A stretch of DNA of 64,000 bases, from the NCBI GenBank assembly GCA_964632945.1, contig CAZWCX010000011.1, forward strand, positions 1-64,000, read 5' to 3'. How positions within the stretch are numbered: position 1 is the first letter of the stretch; each line of letters opens with the position of its first letter. The notes beneath the pieces are model-generated. The model made no database searches. It was not told the origin of the DNA and was given only the letters and a program-made list of their open reading frames with translations. Below are positions 26,788 to 35,451 of this stretch, one piece after another. Both the position numbers and the translations under genes were made by a program. The DNA is from CAZWCX01 sp964632945. Its GTDB lineage: Bacteria; Planctomycetota; MHYJ01; WSZJ01; CAZWCX01.

Positions 26788-27809
26788 CGACGCCGTGGTT
26801 CGATGCCCACCTGGACCTGGCCTCGCTCGCGGTGTGCGGCCGCGACCTGACCGCGCCGACCGGCCGCTGCGGCGGCCCGCACCCGCCCGCGGCGCTGACC
26901 TTCCCATCGTTGGCGGAGGGGAACGTGCGCGCCTGCCTGGGCACGATCTTCACGGAGGCGGACGGCACCGAGTTTCAGGAGATCTCCTACCCGGCCGGGG
27001 ACGCCGAGGCCGCCCATCGCGCCGGAGTCAGACAACTCGATTGCTATCGCGACTGGGCGGAGAGCGGGATTCTGGAGACGGGCACATTCGGGCTCGGTCG
27101 GCCGGGCGCCCCCTCCCGGCACGCTTCCCTCACCCTCGGCATCCTGATCGAGTGCGCCGATCCGGTTCGAACGCCGGAGGAACTGCCCTGGTGGGTCGAT
27201 CGCGGCGTGGTCGCCGTCGGCCTGGCCTGGTGGAAGACCTCCCGCTACGCCGGCGGCAACCGGTCCGACCTGGGCCTCACCGACGCAGGACGCGCCCTGG
27301 TCCGCGCGATGGACTCCCTCGGCGTGGTCCACGACGCCTCGCACCTTTCCGACCGCGCCCTCGACGACTTGCTGACCCTGACGGATCGGCCGGTGATGGC
27401 GTCCCACTCCAATTGCCGGGCCTTGCTCGACGGAAGGAACCAGCGCCATCTCACGGACGGGGCGATCCGGGAAATCGCGCGTCGCGGCGGTGTGATCGGA
27501 CTGAATCTCTACTCCCGCTTCCTCCGCGAAGGTCTGGCGGAGGACGGCCGCTGCACGATCGGGGACTGCGTCGCGCACGTGGAGCGCGTTTGCGAACTCG
27601 CGGGACACCGGCGGGCGGTGGGGATGGGTTCGGACCTGGACGGCGGGTTTTCGGCCGCGCGCCTGCCGGCCGGCATCGACCGGCCGCGGGACTACGCACG
27701 GTTGGCGGAGGCACTGGCGGAACGGGGGTGGAGCGCCGCGGACCTGGACGGCTTCCGCTGGGAGAACTGGGGGCGTTTCTGGAAGTTGCCCCCCCCCCAC
27801 GGCGCCTGA
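26784..27809 (+). CDS. M19-family (renal-type) membrane dipeptidase
   Basis: This 341-residue protein has M19 landmarks: the zinc pair in FDAHLDL near the N-terminus, the segment GVVAVGLAWWKTSRYAGGN, VHDASHLSD and ASHSNCRALLDGRNQRHLTD (zinc His residues), and GMGSDLDGG at the C-terminus. M19 enzymes hydrolyse dipeptides, including D-configured ones, and some beta-lactams. The bacterial type is cytoplasmic and no signal peptide is present. The start overlaps the pfaA stop (ATGA), so it is the third gene of the pfa operon. Why a dipeptidase should be co-translated with a PUFA synthase is unclear. It might act as an amidohydrolase releasing or editing an acyl-amino-acid product, which is speculation. 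Confidence 0.82.
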   Translation: MTTPWFDAHLDLASLAVCGRDLTAPTGRCGGPHPPAALTFPSLAEGNVRACLGTIFTEADGTEFQEISYPAGDAEAAHRAGVRQLDCYRDWAESGILETGTFGLGRPGAPSRHASLTLGILIECADPVRTPEELPWWVDRGVVAVGLAWWKTSRYAGGNRSDLGLTDAGRALVRAMDSLGVVHDASHLSDRALDDLLTLTDRPVMASHSNCRALLDGRNQRHLTDGAIREIARRGGVIGLNLYSRFLREGLAEDGRCTIGDCVAHVERVCELAGHRRAVGMGSDLDGGFSAARLPAGIDRPRDYARLAEALAERGWSAADLDGFRWENWGRFWKLPPPHGA

Positions 27810-27816
27810 GTCCGGC

Positions 27817-28818
27817 TCACCGGGGCCCTTCGGTCTCCGGCGTCTTCTTTCTTCCGCTGCCGCCGCAGTCGGCGCAGGGGAGGCGACCCTCGCCGGCGCA
27901 CGCGCGGCACGGGACGGGAGAGAGGCCGTCGTCGCACCCGGCGCGACAGGCGTCGCGACCGGATCCGGCGCACTCCGGGCAGCGCCGTTTTCCGGGCGCG
28001 GGTCGCGCGGCAGGCCCCGCGCTGCCCTTCGTCTCGGCGCTCCCGCAATCCACGCACGCCACCTTGCCGTTCCCCTTGCAGGTCGCGCACATGGTCTTCT
28101 TGAGAACGACGCGGTCCTCGTAGACCGGGCCGCCGCGGAAGTCGTAGCGGACCATGACGCGCTGGACTTCCTCGGTCACATGAAACCCGGGGATGCGGGA
28201 ATCCTCGCACTCGGGGCAGCGCGTGCGCGCCTTGCCGTCACAGGTCTCGCACTTGACCGCGCCCTTACCCGCGCACTCGACGCATTCCGGCGGACGCCCC
28301 TTGCACTCGGGGCAGGGTGCGCGCCCGCGCCCCGCGCATTCGGCGCACGGCCGGCGCCCCAGGGCCTCGCAGGAAAAGCACAGGTCGCGGGTCAATCGCT
28401 CCAGGTACGCGGAGAAGGTCGCGAACGTCCGCGGTTGTCCGACCGGCGGGTCCCAGCCCTGTTCCGCGAGCAACGTCGCCTGAGCGTCGTGGGACTTCCA
28501 GGCCGGCGAGGGGATCGCCGGGAGCGCCTCCCAGGCGCGCCGCGCGGCCACGGCCCGGCCTTCCCCGAGGCGCGCCAGAACCACGCGAAGTTCCGCCGCC
28601 AACCGGGGGGTCTCGTCCGGTTCCTTGCGCTCCAGGGAGGCGACCTGGGCACGCTTGACTCGCAGGCGACCGACCCGGGTGTCGACCACGTATTCCTCGG
28701 TGGTCTCCTCGACGACCGTGCCCTCCACCGTCCCCCCGGACTTGAGACGGAGAACATCCGCGCGCGCCAGGGTCGCGCACGCAAGGATCCCGAGGGCAAA
28801 GCAAAGCAGGCGGGGCAC
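27817..28818 (-). CDS. secreted protein with tandem DnaJ-like CxxC zinc-finger repeats
   Basis: This 333-residue protein starts at a GTG after GGAGGGACC and has a signal peptide (PRLLCFALGILACATLARA). Residues 21-65 form an SH3-like/Lsm-like strand region (LRLKSGGTVEGTVVEETTEEYVVDT), common in planctomycete secreted proteins. From about residue 145 to the end there are eleven CxxC pairs and one CxxxC (CAEC, CPEC, CVEC, CETC, CATC, CVDC, CRAC, CADC and others), many followed by GxG as in the DnaJ cysteine-rich domain. There is no J domain. A zinc-binding or redox scaffold outside the cytoplasm is inferred, and this number of Cys pairs in an exported protein is unusual. It converges on the dipeptidase gene with a 7-base gap. 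Confidence 0.72.
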   Translation of the reverse strand: MPRLLCFALGILACATLARADVLRLKSGGTVEGTVVEETTEEYVVDTRVGRLRVKRAQVASLERKEPDETPRLAAELRVVLARLGEGRAVAARRAWEALPAIPSPAWKSHDAQATLLAEQGWDPPVGQPRTFATFSAYLERLTRDLCFSCEALGRRPCAECAGRGRAPCPECKGRPPECVECAGKGAVKCETCDGKARTRCPECEDSRIPGFHVTEEVQRVMVRYDFRGGPVYEDRVVLKKTMCATCKGNGKVACVDCGSAETKGSAGPAARPAPGKRRCPECAGSGRDACRAGCDDGLSPVPCRACAGEGRLPCADCGGSGRKKTPETEGPR

Positions 28819-28854
28819 GGTCCCTCCGCGAATTCCCTTCGACGCACCACCGCC

Positions 28855-28883
28855 ATCCTATCCCGCGCCGAATCACGATTCAA
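28855..28883 (-). promoter_or_regulatory. sigma-70-type promoter of CxxC-repeat gene
   Basis: On the minus strand, TTGAAT (28883-28878) and TAGGAT (28860-28855) are 17 bases apart, ending 37 bases before the GTG at 28818. Confidence 0.65.
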
Positions 28884-29041
28884 GGAGACGACCGGCACGC
28901 GCGGGGAGTGGGACCCGGATTCTGACCCGTCCTCGCCCCAGGAGGAACTTGCCCGCTGCATCGCGGAATGAGAAGATCAGCGGGTCGATCGGTGGACGCA
29001 TTCTCGATGCCCGCGCCGGGGGGCGCATTGCGAGAGACTAC

Positions 29042-30592
29042 ATGACCGGGCCCGCGGGATCCGGAAATCGAGAACGGCGTCCCCCTCGTCGACGCCGACA
29101 ACCGCGCCATCGCGCCCCGGACTTCGTCCCGCCGGACGATCCGGTCGATCCGTACGCGCGGCCGCATTGGCCGCCCCGCCGGCGCGTCGGTCGGGGAAGT
29201 CGCGCGGTCGCGAATCCGGGCGACCGGCGGGCGATGCCTGCCCCTCCCCCAGCGTCGGACCCACGATCCGGGATCCTCGACGCCTCCCCCGCCGGGGAGG
29301 GAGCCGATGACCCCAGGCAGGCGCCCCTCACGGAGGCTCCGCTCCGTCCCGGGAGCGCGGTCCTCGCGTTGGTCCTCGCGCTGATCGGCGCCTTCGCCGG
29401 CGCCCTGGCGGGGGACATCGGATCGCAGGGGCGGTGGGTGGCCTACTTCCTGGTCGCTCTCGCGGGTGCGCTGGGGGCGTTCCTGGCGTCGGACCGGGCG
29501 CGGGTCTTGCTGCTCTTTCCGCCCGCCTTCGTCGGTCTGCTCGCCATCCAGCGGATCCACGAGGCCGCGGCCGACCGGGGGTTCCTGGGCCTCTGGGATA
29601 CGCCCACGGTCGACCCACCTCCCGCCGCCCTTGCATCCGTAGTCCTCGCCCTGATCGCGGTGATGGTCTCCTGCGCCGTACGCCGATCGGACAACCTGCG
29701 GGACCTCGGCGACCTCCTCCACCGCGCCGTGTTCCTCGACCTCCGCGGGACCCGCGCCAGGTACTTCCGCACCCGCATGCGATCCGTGGACCCGGACCTC
29801 GGGCCCCGCGTCCTCCTCCTGCTCCTCCTGGTCTGTCTGGCGACCGCCTTCCTGAACTGGGATCACCCGGCGCTCGAGAGCCGGCTTTGGATGGCACTCG
29901 GGGGCGCGCTTCTCCTCATCTTCCTTGTCCCCTTGATCGTGAACTTCTACCTGGCGATCCGGGAAGCGATGCAGGAGGGGGAAGCCGACGCGCTGATCGA
30001 CGAGTGGTTTCTGATTCTCTCGACGGTCATGCTGCTCCTCCTCACGACCGGGGCGGACTGGATCGCGTGGGTCGTGCTCGGGATCCTCCTCCCGATCTTC
30101 GCCGCGTACGTCCGGGACCTGCTGACCCTCCCCGGGTTGATCATCCACGGGTGCCTGGGACTGGCCGCGGGTTCGGCGCCTCTGTTTCACGTCTGGGCGG
30201 AGGCAGGCGGGCCGTGGACTTGGGCGACGTTCGGCCTCGCGGTCGCCCTGCTGGCGGCCGCCGAGATCTGGTGTTTCGCCGGGCTTCGCTGGGTCGGTCG
30301 GCTCGCCTTCGAGGGAGGCGCGCACGGGGTCGCGCACCACGCCTACGCCGCCCTGTCGCGTGCAACCCGCGGCTCCGCGGAGGGGCGGTTGTACGGGCGC
30401 ATGGCGGCGACCAGCGCCCTGCGCGCAGGTCGTCCCCTCGAGGCCGCCCATGAACTCGAGGGAATCGAAGCCTGGGCGCAGGCGGGCGAAGTCTACCTGC
30501 GCGCGGCGCGGCGCGCCAACTCGACTGCCGCGGCGCATCCGCCGGCCTCTCCCGGCGCCGGCGCACACTCCGCAGGCGCGCGCGTTCGTTGA
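29042..30592 (+). CDS. large polytopic membrane protein, unknown function
   Basis: From the ATG at 29042 the product is 516 residues. From a second ATG at 29234 it would be 452. Neither has a good ribosome site, so the start is uncertain. The first about 100 residues are Pro/Arg-rich and disordered. About ten transmembrane helices follow (first AVLALVLALIGAFAGALAG). A cytoplasmic tail has a short helical, TPR-like motif (GRLYGRMAATSALRAGRPLEAAHELEGIEAWAQAGEVYLRAA; shown here only as landmarks GRLYGRM and EAAHELEGIEAW). I recognise no family. The tail resembles one helical hairpin repeat, suggesting a protein partner. The ispG promoter overlaps its last codons. Confidence 0.6.
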   Translation: MTGPAGSGNRERRPPRRRRQPRHRAPDFVPPDDPVDPYARPHWPPRRRVGRGSRAVANPGDRRAMPAPPPASDPRSGILDASPAGEGADDPRQAPLTEAPLRPGSAVLALVLALIGAFAGALAGDIGSQGRWVAYFLVALAGALGAFLASDRARVLLLFPPAFVGLLAIQRIHEAAADRGFLGLWDTPTVDPPPAALASVVLALIAVMVSCAVRRSDNLRDLGDLLHRAVFLDLRGTRARYFRTRMRSVDPDLGPRVLLLLLLVCLATAFLNWDHPALESRLWMALGGALLLIFLVPLIVNFYLAIREAMQEGEADALIDEWFLILSTVMLLLLTTGADWIAWVVLGILLPIFAAYVRDLLTLPGLIIHGCLGLAAGSAPLFHVWAEAGGPWTWATFGLAVALLAAAEIWCFAGLRWVGRLAFEGGAHGVAHHAYAALSRATRGSAEGRLYGRMAATSALRAGRPLEAAHELEGIEAWAQAGEVYLRAARRANSTAAAHPPASPGAGAHSAGARVR

Positions 30593-30617
30593 CGCCTCCC
30601 CCGCCCGGCACTAGACT
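30589..30617 (+). promoter_or_regulatory. sigma-70-type promoter of ispG
   Basis: TTGACG (30589-30594) and TAGACT (30612-30617) have a 17-base spacer. The -35 box overlaps the stop codon of the preceding membrane protein gene, and the ATG lies 59 bases downstream. Confidence 0.72.
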
Positions 30618-30675
30618 GGACCCTTCGGCACGGTTTTCCGGCCCCCATCGGGGCCTTCTTTCGAGGACTCCCGTC

Positions 30676-31923
30676 ATGTCCGCGGTCCCCCGTCGTCCCA
30701 CGATCGGCGTGAAAGTCGGCAAGATCACGGTCGGGGGCGGGGCCCCGGTCGTCGTTCAATCGATGGCCAACACCGACACCGCCGACGCCGAATCGACCGC
30801 GCGACAGTGCATCGAACTTGCGAAGGCCGGTTCCGAACTGGTCCGCATCACCGTCAACGTCCCCGAGGCCGCAGCCGCCGTCCCCGAGATCAAGAAGCGC
30901 ATGCTCGACGCGGGCGTCGGCGCCCCGTTGATCGGCGACTTCCACTACAACGGCCACAAACTGCTCACGGAGTTCCCCGAGTGTGCGCGCGCGCTCGACA
31001 AGTATCGCATCAACCCCGGCAACGTCGGCCGCGGCCGCAAGCGCGACGAGCAGTTCGCCACCATCTGCAGGATCGCCGTCGACAACGACCGCCCCGTGCG
31101 CATCGGCGTCAACGCCGGCTCCCTCAACCAGGAGCTGGTGATGCAGAAGATGCAGGAAAACACCGACCGCGACCTCGGCCGGGACAGCGAGGAGATCATC
31201 AACGAGTGCATGGTCCTGTCCGCGCTCCAGTCGACCGAGCTCGCCCTCCAGTGCGGACTCCGCAAGGACCAGATCATCATTTCGGCCAAGATCTCCACCC
31301 CGCGCCACCTGATCGACCTGTACCGCGACCTGTCGAGCAAGACCGATCAGCCCCTGCATCTCGGCCTCACCGAGGCAGGCATGGGGATCAAGGGGCTGGT
31401 CTGGTCGGCGGGGCCGATGGCCATCCTGCTCAATGAGGGCATCGGCGACACCATCCGCGTCTCGCTGACGCCGCGTCCCGGCGGCGACCGCCGCGAGGAG
31501 GTCTGGGCCGCGTGCGAGATCCTGCAGTCGCTCGGCCTGCGCGCCTTCGCCCCCAGCGTCACCGCCTGCCCCGGCTGCGGGCGCACCACCAGCACCACCT
31601 TCCAGGAGCTCGCGGAACAGATCCAGGGGTACGTGCGCGGCAAGATGCCCGAGTGGAAGACCCGCTTCGAGGGAGTGGAGAACCTCAAGCTCGCCGTCAT
31701 GGGATGTGTGGTCAACGGACCGGGCGAATCCAAGGCCGCCAACATCGGCATCAGCCTGCCGGGCACCGGCGAGACTCCGACCTGCCCGGTGTACGTCGAC
31801 GGCAAGAAGTTCGTCACCCTGCAGGGCACGCCCGCCGAACTGTCCGAAGCGTTCCGCAAGCTCGTCGACGACTATGTCGAGACCCGGTACGCCCGCAGCC
31901 CGGAACCGGCGGAAGCGAAGTAG
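30676..31923 (+). CDS. ispG: 4-hydroxy-3-methylbut-2-enyl-diphosphate synthase
   Basis: This 415-residue IspG (GcpE) converts MEcPP to HMBPP in the methylerythritol phosphate route to isoprenoids, using a [4Fe-4S] cluster. The N-terminal TIM barrel includes VVVQSMANTDTAD, DFHYNGHKLL and KYRINPGNVGRG. The cluster ligands are in TACPGCGRTTSTTF and MGCVVNGPGES. It is the short bacterial form without the insert found in plants and some bacteria. The ATG at 30676 gives the conventional N-terminus. It has its own promoter and no linked isoprenoid gene, and it converges on the next gene with a gap of 10 bases. Confidence 0.95.
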   Translation: MSAVPRRPTIGVKVGKITVGGGAPVVVQSMANTDTADAESTARQCIELAKAGSELVRITVNVPEAAAAVPEIKKRMLDAGVGAPLIGDFHYNGHKLLTEFPECARALDKYRINPGNVGRGRKRDEQFATICRIAVDNDRPVRIGVNAGSLNQELVMQKMQENTDRDLGRDSEEIINECMVLSALQSTELALQCGLRKDQIIISAKISTPRHLIDLYRDLSSKTDQPLHLGLTEAGMGIKGLVWSAGPMAILLNEGIGDTIRVSLTPRPGGDRREEVWAACEILQSLGLRAFAPSVTACPGCGRTTSTTFQELAEQIQGYVRGKMPEWKTRFEGVENLKLAVMGCVVNGPGESKAANIGISLPGTGETPTCPVYVDGKKFVTLQGTPAELSEAFRKLVDDYVETRYARSPEPAEAK

Positions 31924-31933
31924 GGCGGCCGCA

Positions 31934-33196
31934 TCAGCGCGCCCACAACGCGTGCAGGTCGTCGAAGAGGAAATACTGCGGGAACTCCCGCGCCACGAAC
32001 GCAGCCCCGTACAGCAAGAGCGCCAGGCAGAGAGACCCCCACGCCCAGCCCGCCCGCTTCCAGGGCAACTCGAAGAATTTCTCGAGGACGTAGAGGAAGA
32101 AGAACGACCCGCCCACGCCGCGCAAAGACCCCACCTCCCAGACCGAGCCGATCGCCAGCGCGGTCAGACCCGAAACCACGGTCAAGATCTGCATCGCCGG
32201 ATAGCCGGAGCGCTCTTTGTCGGGCCAGGGATAGAGTTTGGAGGAGACGATCAGCAGCCCGACGAAGTAAACGAACGTGCCCAGGAAGATCGCGCCGGGG
32301 AGAAACACGGCGACGGTCGGATGTTTCACGCCCTGAATCTCGAGGGTGAGGGCCGCGCCCAGCAGGACGAAGGCCGACGCCATCGAGCGCGGGATGACGT
32401 CGCGGCTGCGAAAGCCGATCCCCACGCAGAGGGGTGCGACCAGGACCGAAAATCCGAGTGCGGACTGCAGCGCCGCCACGGACATGGTCCCGATCAGCCG
32501 GCTCTCATAGGCGATGGCGACGGGCGCCCATGCCCCGGCCAGGAGCAATCCGACCACGACGGGAGCGGACCAGTTCCGCCGTTCGAAAAATGCCCGGATT
32601 CGCTCGCCATGTCGCGTCTGCGTGAAGTACAGGCCGCCGATGAGGCCGATGCAGCCCGGGAGGGCGATGACGGCGCCGAGGTCGGGGGCGAACCATCGGC
32701 CTCCGACCATCGAGGCAACGCAAGCGAGGTAAATGAGCCCTTCGTACGCGGAGGGTGGAATCACCGCCAGGATGCGCACGAGGTAGAGGCGCGTCAACCA
32801 GCCCAGGGAGACGACCAGCAACCCTCCCGCCATGACCCAGAGGATGTGGACGAAGGAGAACCACCCCTTCACGCGCGGCGGTGCGCCGCCGGCGGGCGGG
32901 GCGAACAGGCCCAGGTATCCCTCGACGTCCGCCAGAGCGGCATCGATCCCTTCCTGACCGCCCAGGATTTCCGCCGCGCGCGCACGCTGACGCCCGCGCT
33001 CCGCATCGGCGACCGCGGGGGAGACGACTCCCCGCCGGCCGAGGTCGTCGAGGAGCGCCAGCGCGTGCCGGACCTCCAGCAAGCCGCGGACCTGGTCGGG
33101 CGTGAGCGGCGTCCCCTCCCCCTGCGCCGTCCCGTCCGGCGCACCCAGCAGCAGCAGCACCGCAAGGAGGAGCGATGAGACGATCCGTGCGCGCAT
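31934..33196 (-). CDS. secreted/membrane protein with about ten transmembrane helices
   Basis: This 420-residue protein starts with a signal-like segment (MRARIVSSLLLAVLLLLGAP). A helical extracytoplasmic domain of about 85 residues follows (TPDQVRGLLEVRHALALLDDLG). Then come about ten hydrophobic helices from residue 110 (WFSFVHILWVMAGGLLVVSL) to the end. I recognise no transporter or enzyme motif. The C-terminal part resembles DUF-type integral membrane proteins in general hydropathy only. It has a well-placed promoter and is divergent from the helicase gene. Confidence 0.62.
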   Translation of the reverse strand: MRARIVSSLLLAVLLLLGAPDGTAQGEGTPLTPDQVRGLLEVRHALALLDDLGRRGVVSPAVADAERGRQRARAAEILGGQEGIDAALADVEGYLGLFAPPAGGAPPRVKGWFSFVHILWVMAGGLLVVSLGWLTRLYLVRILAVIPPSAYEGLIYLACVASMVGGRWFAPDLGAVIALPGCIGLIGGLYFTQTRHGERIRAFFERRNWSAPVVVGLLLAGAWAPVAIAYESRLIGTMSVAALQSALGFSVLVAPLCVGIGFRSRDVIPRSMASAFVLLGAALTLEIQGVKHPTVAVFLPGAIFLGTFVYFVGLLIVSSKLYPWPDKERSGYPAMQILTVVSGLTALAIGSVWEVGSLRGVGGSFFFLYVLEKFFELPWKRAGWAWGSLCLALLLYGAAFVAREFPQYFLFDDLHALWAR

Positions 33197-33232
33197 GACC
33201 ACACTCCGTACGGACGCTGGGGCGCAGGCGGT

Positions 33233-33261
33233 ATGGTACGCGGGCGAATCTCGGCGGTCAA
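33233..33261 (-). promoter_or_regulatory. sigma-70-type promoter, minus strand
   Basis: On the minus strand, TTGACC (33261-33256) and TACCAT (33238-33233) have a 17-base spacer and lie 37 bases before the ATG at 33196. It is divergent from the helicase promoter only 25 bases away. Confidence 0.68.
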
Positions 33262-33285
33262 CGGGCGAACGGTCCCTCCGCGGAC

Positions 33286-33314
33286 TTGACCCGCTTCCGG
33301 GGTCCGGGTATCCT
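33286..33314 (+). promoter_or_regulatory. sigma-70-type promoter of helicase gene
   Basis: TTGACC (33286-33291) and TATCCT (33309-33314) have a 17-base spacer. The ATG is 30 bases downstream. Confidence 0.68.
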
Positions 33315-33343
33315 CGCGCCACCTCCATCCCCCCGGAGCCCCG

Positions 33344-35395
33344 ATGGTCGACCTTTCGCGCCTCAATCCGCAGCAGCGCCAGGCCGCGGCAGCGCTGCGC
33401 GGTCCCGTGCTGGTCCTCGCCGGCGCCGGCACGGGAAAGACCCATGTTCTGACCCACCGCATCGCGCACATCCTGGACTCCGGCACCCCCGCCGAGAACA
33501 TCCTGGCCGTCACCTTCACCAACAAGGCCGCCCGCGAAATGAAGGAGCGGGTCGTCGGTCTCGCAGGGGCCCGCGCGCAGGGGGTTTGGATCTCGACCTT
33601 CCACTCGCTTTGCGTCCGCCTGCTGCGGCAGGACATCGAGCGTCTGGGCTACAAGCGGAACTTCACGATCTACGACACGAGCGACCAGGTCTCCCTGCTC
33701 CGCTCCACCCTGCGGGAAATCAAGGTGTCCGGCACCGAGGTCGGCCCCGAGAAGGTCCTCTGGGTGATCGGCCAGGCGAAGGCCGCGGCGCTCGGACCGG
33801 AGGACCTCTCCCGCGCCCCCGACGACGGGGACGAGGTCGCCGCCGTGGCCTCCAGTGCCTTCGCCCGCTATCAGGAGGGCCTGCGCGAACGCAACGCGCT
33901 CGACTTCGACGACCTCCTCGGGTTGGGAGTCCGCCTCCTCGAGCGCCACGAGGACGTCCGCGCGCGCTGGCAGGAGCGTTTCCGCTACATCCTCGTCGAC
34001 GAGTACCAGGACACCAACGGGATCCAGTACAAGCTCGTGCAACTGCTGCTGCGGCGCCCCGATCGGAACCTGTTCGTCGTCGGCGACGACGACCAGGCGA
34101 TCTACGGCTGGCGCGGGGCCGACCATCGTCACATCCTCGGATTCGAACGGGACTTTCCCGACGCCCTGGTGGTGCGCCTGGAGCAGAACTACCGGTCCAC
34201 GACGCGCATCCTCGCGGCCGCCAACCGCGTCATCGCGCGCAATGAGACCCGCCACGCCAAGGCGCTCTGGTCGGCCCTCGGCGAAGGAGAGCCGGTCACC
34301 GCGTACGAGACCGCCTCGGAGCGGGACGAGGCGGAGTTCGTGGTCCGGCGCATCCGCGAGGAACAGCGCCGCGACTCCGCTCCCTGGAGCGCGTTCGCGA
34401 TCCTGTTCCGCACGAACAACGAGATGCGGCTCTACGAGGAGCAACTGCGGCTCTTCCGCATCCCGTACGTGCTGATCGGCGGACAGAAGTTCTTCGACAA
34501 GAAGGAAATCAAGGATGTCGTCGCCTACCTCAAGGTCCTCGCCAATCCCGCCGACGAGGTCAGCCTCCTGCGGATCGTGAACACGCCCGCGCGCGGGATC
34601 GGCAAGACTACGCTGGAAAAACTGGACGCCTTCGCCCTGCAGGCCGGCATCCCCCTCGCGGACGCCCTTGCGCGCGCCCACGAGGTGGAAGGGGTGACGG
34701 GGAAGCTCGCGGATCGCGTCGCCCGATTCGGCGCCCTGCTCTCGCGCATGCGCGACCGCGCCTCCCGGCCCGGCCCGCTCGCGCCGCTCGTCCGCGATCT
34801 CCTCGCCGAGATCGATTACGCGGGCGAGATCGCGAAGCAATATCCCGAACCCGAGCAACTGCAGGCGCGGACCACCGCCCTCGAGGAATTGATGGCCGAC
34901 TTCGCCCACTTCGACCAGCGCCATCCCGACGGCGGCCTGGAACGCTTCCTCGAGGACTGCGCCCTCGCCTCCGACGAACGCGAAGAGGACGAGCGCGACC
35001 GCGAGAAGAAACTCGGCGGCAACGCCGTCACGCTGATCACCATCCACAGCGCCAAGGGACTCGAGTTCCCGCGCGTGTCGGTCCCGGGCATGGAGGAGGG
35101 TCTTCTCCCCCACAAACGCTCGATCGCCGCCGACGAGGACCGCTCCATCGAGGAGGAGCGACGCCTCTGCTACGTGGCGTGGACGCGCGCCCGCGAACGC
35201 CTCTCCCTCACCTGGCCCCGCGAACGCACGCGCTGGGGCCGGACCGAAAACGTCGTCCCGTCGCGATTCCTGAAGGAAGCGGGAGAGGCCGTGCAGATCG
35301 AGACCGCTCCGCCCGCCGGCCCTGTGCCCGACGCCGTCGCCAAGGACTACCTGGCCCAGCTGCAGGCCCTGCTCGGTCCCAAGCCGGGAAAGTAG
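33344..35395 (+). CDS. uvrD: UvrD/PcrA-family superfamily 1 DNA helicase
   Basis: This 683-residue protein has all SF1A motifs: Q motif (LNPQQRQAA), Walker A (AGAGTGKT), Ia (TFTNKAAREMKERV), Walker B (LVDEYQDTN), III (GDDDQAIYGWRGA), IV (LEQNYRST), V (TIHSAKGLEFPRV) and VI (EERRLCYVAWTRA). Length and motif order fit PcrA/UvrD/Rep enzymes, which translocate 3'-5' on single-stranded DNA in nucleotide excision repair, mismatch repair and fork restart. The C-terminal Tudor-like domain is short (the tail ends LQALLGPKPGK). Which of the three names applies cannot be decided here. The ATG at 33344 follows CCGGAG. Confidence 0.93.
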   Translation: MVDLSRLNPQQRQAAAALRGPVLVLAGAGTGKTHVLTHRIAHILDSGTPAENILAVTFTNKAAREMKERVVGLAGARAQGVWISTFHSLCVRLLRQDIERLGYKRNFTIYDTSDQVSLLRSTLREIKVSGTEVGPEKVLWVIGQAKAAALGPEDLSRAPDDGDEVAAVASSAFARYQEGLRERNALDFDDLLGLGVRLLERHEDVRARWQERFRYILVDEYQDTNGIQYKLVQLLLRRPDRNLFVVGDDDQAIYGWRGADHRHILGFERDFPDALVVRLEQNYRSTTRILAAANRVIARNETRHAKALWSALGEGEPVTAYETASERDEAEFVVRRIREEQRRDSAPWSAFAILFRTNNEMRLYEEQLRLFRIPYVLIGGQKFFDKKEIKDVVAYLKVLANPADEVSLLRIVNTPARGIGKTTLEKLDAFALQAGIPLADALARAHEVEGVTGKLADRVARFGALLSRMRDRASRPGPLAPLVRDLLAEIDYAGEIAKQYPEPEQLQARTTALEELMADFAHFDQRHPDGGLERFLEDCALASDEREEDERDREKKLGGNAVTLITIHSAKGLEFPRVSVPGMEEGLLPHKRSIAADEDRSIEEERRLCYVAWTRARERLSLTWPRERTRWGRTENVVPSRFLKEAGEAVQIETAPPAGPVPDAVAKDYLAQLQALLGPKPGK

Positions 35396-35451
35396 CCGAC
35401 GTCCCCCGGCGAGCCGCGCCTCGACCCGCGGAACTCGGATTCGTCCGCGCG

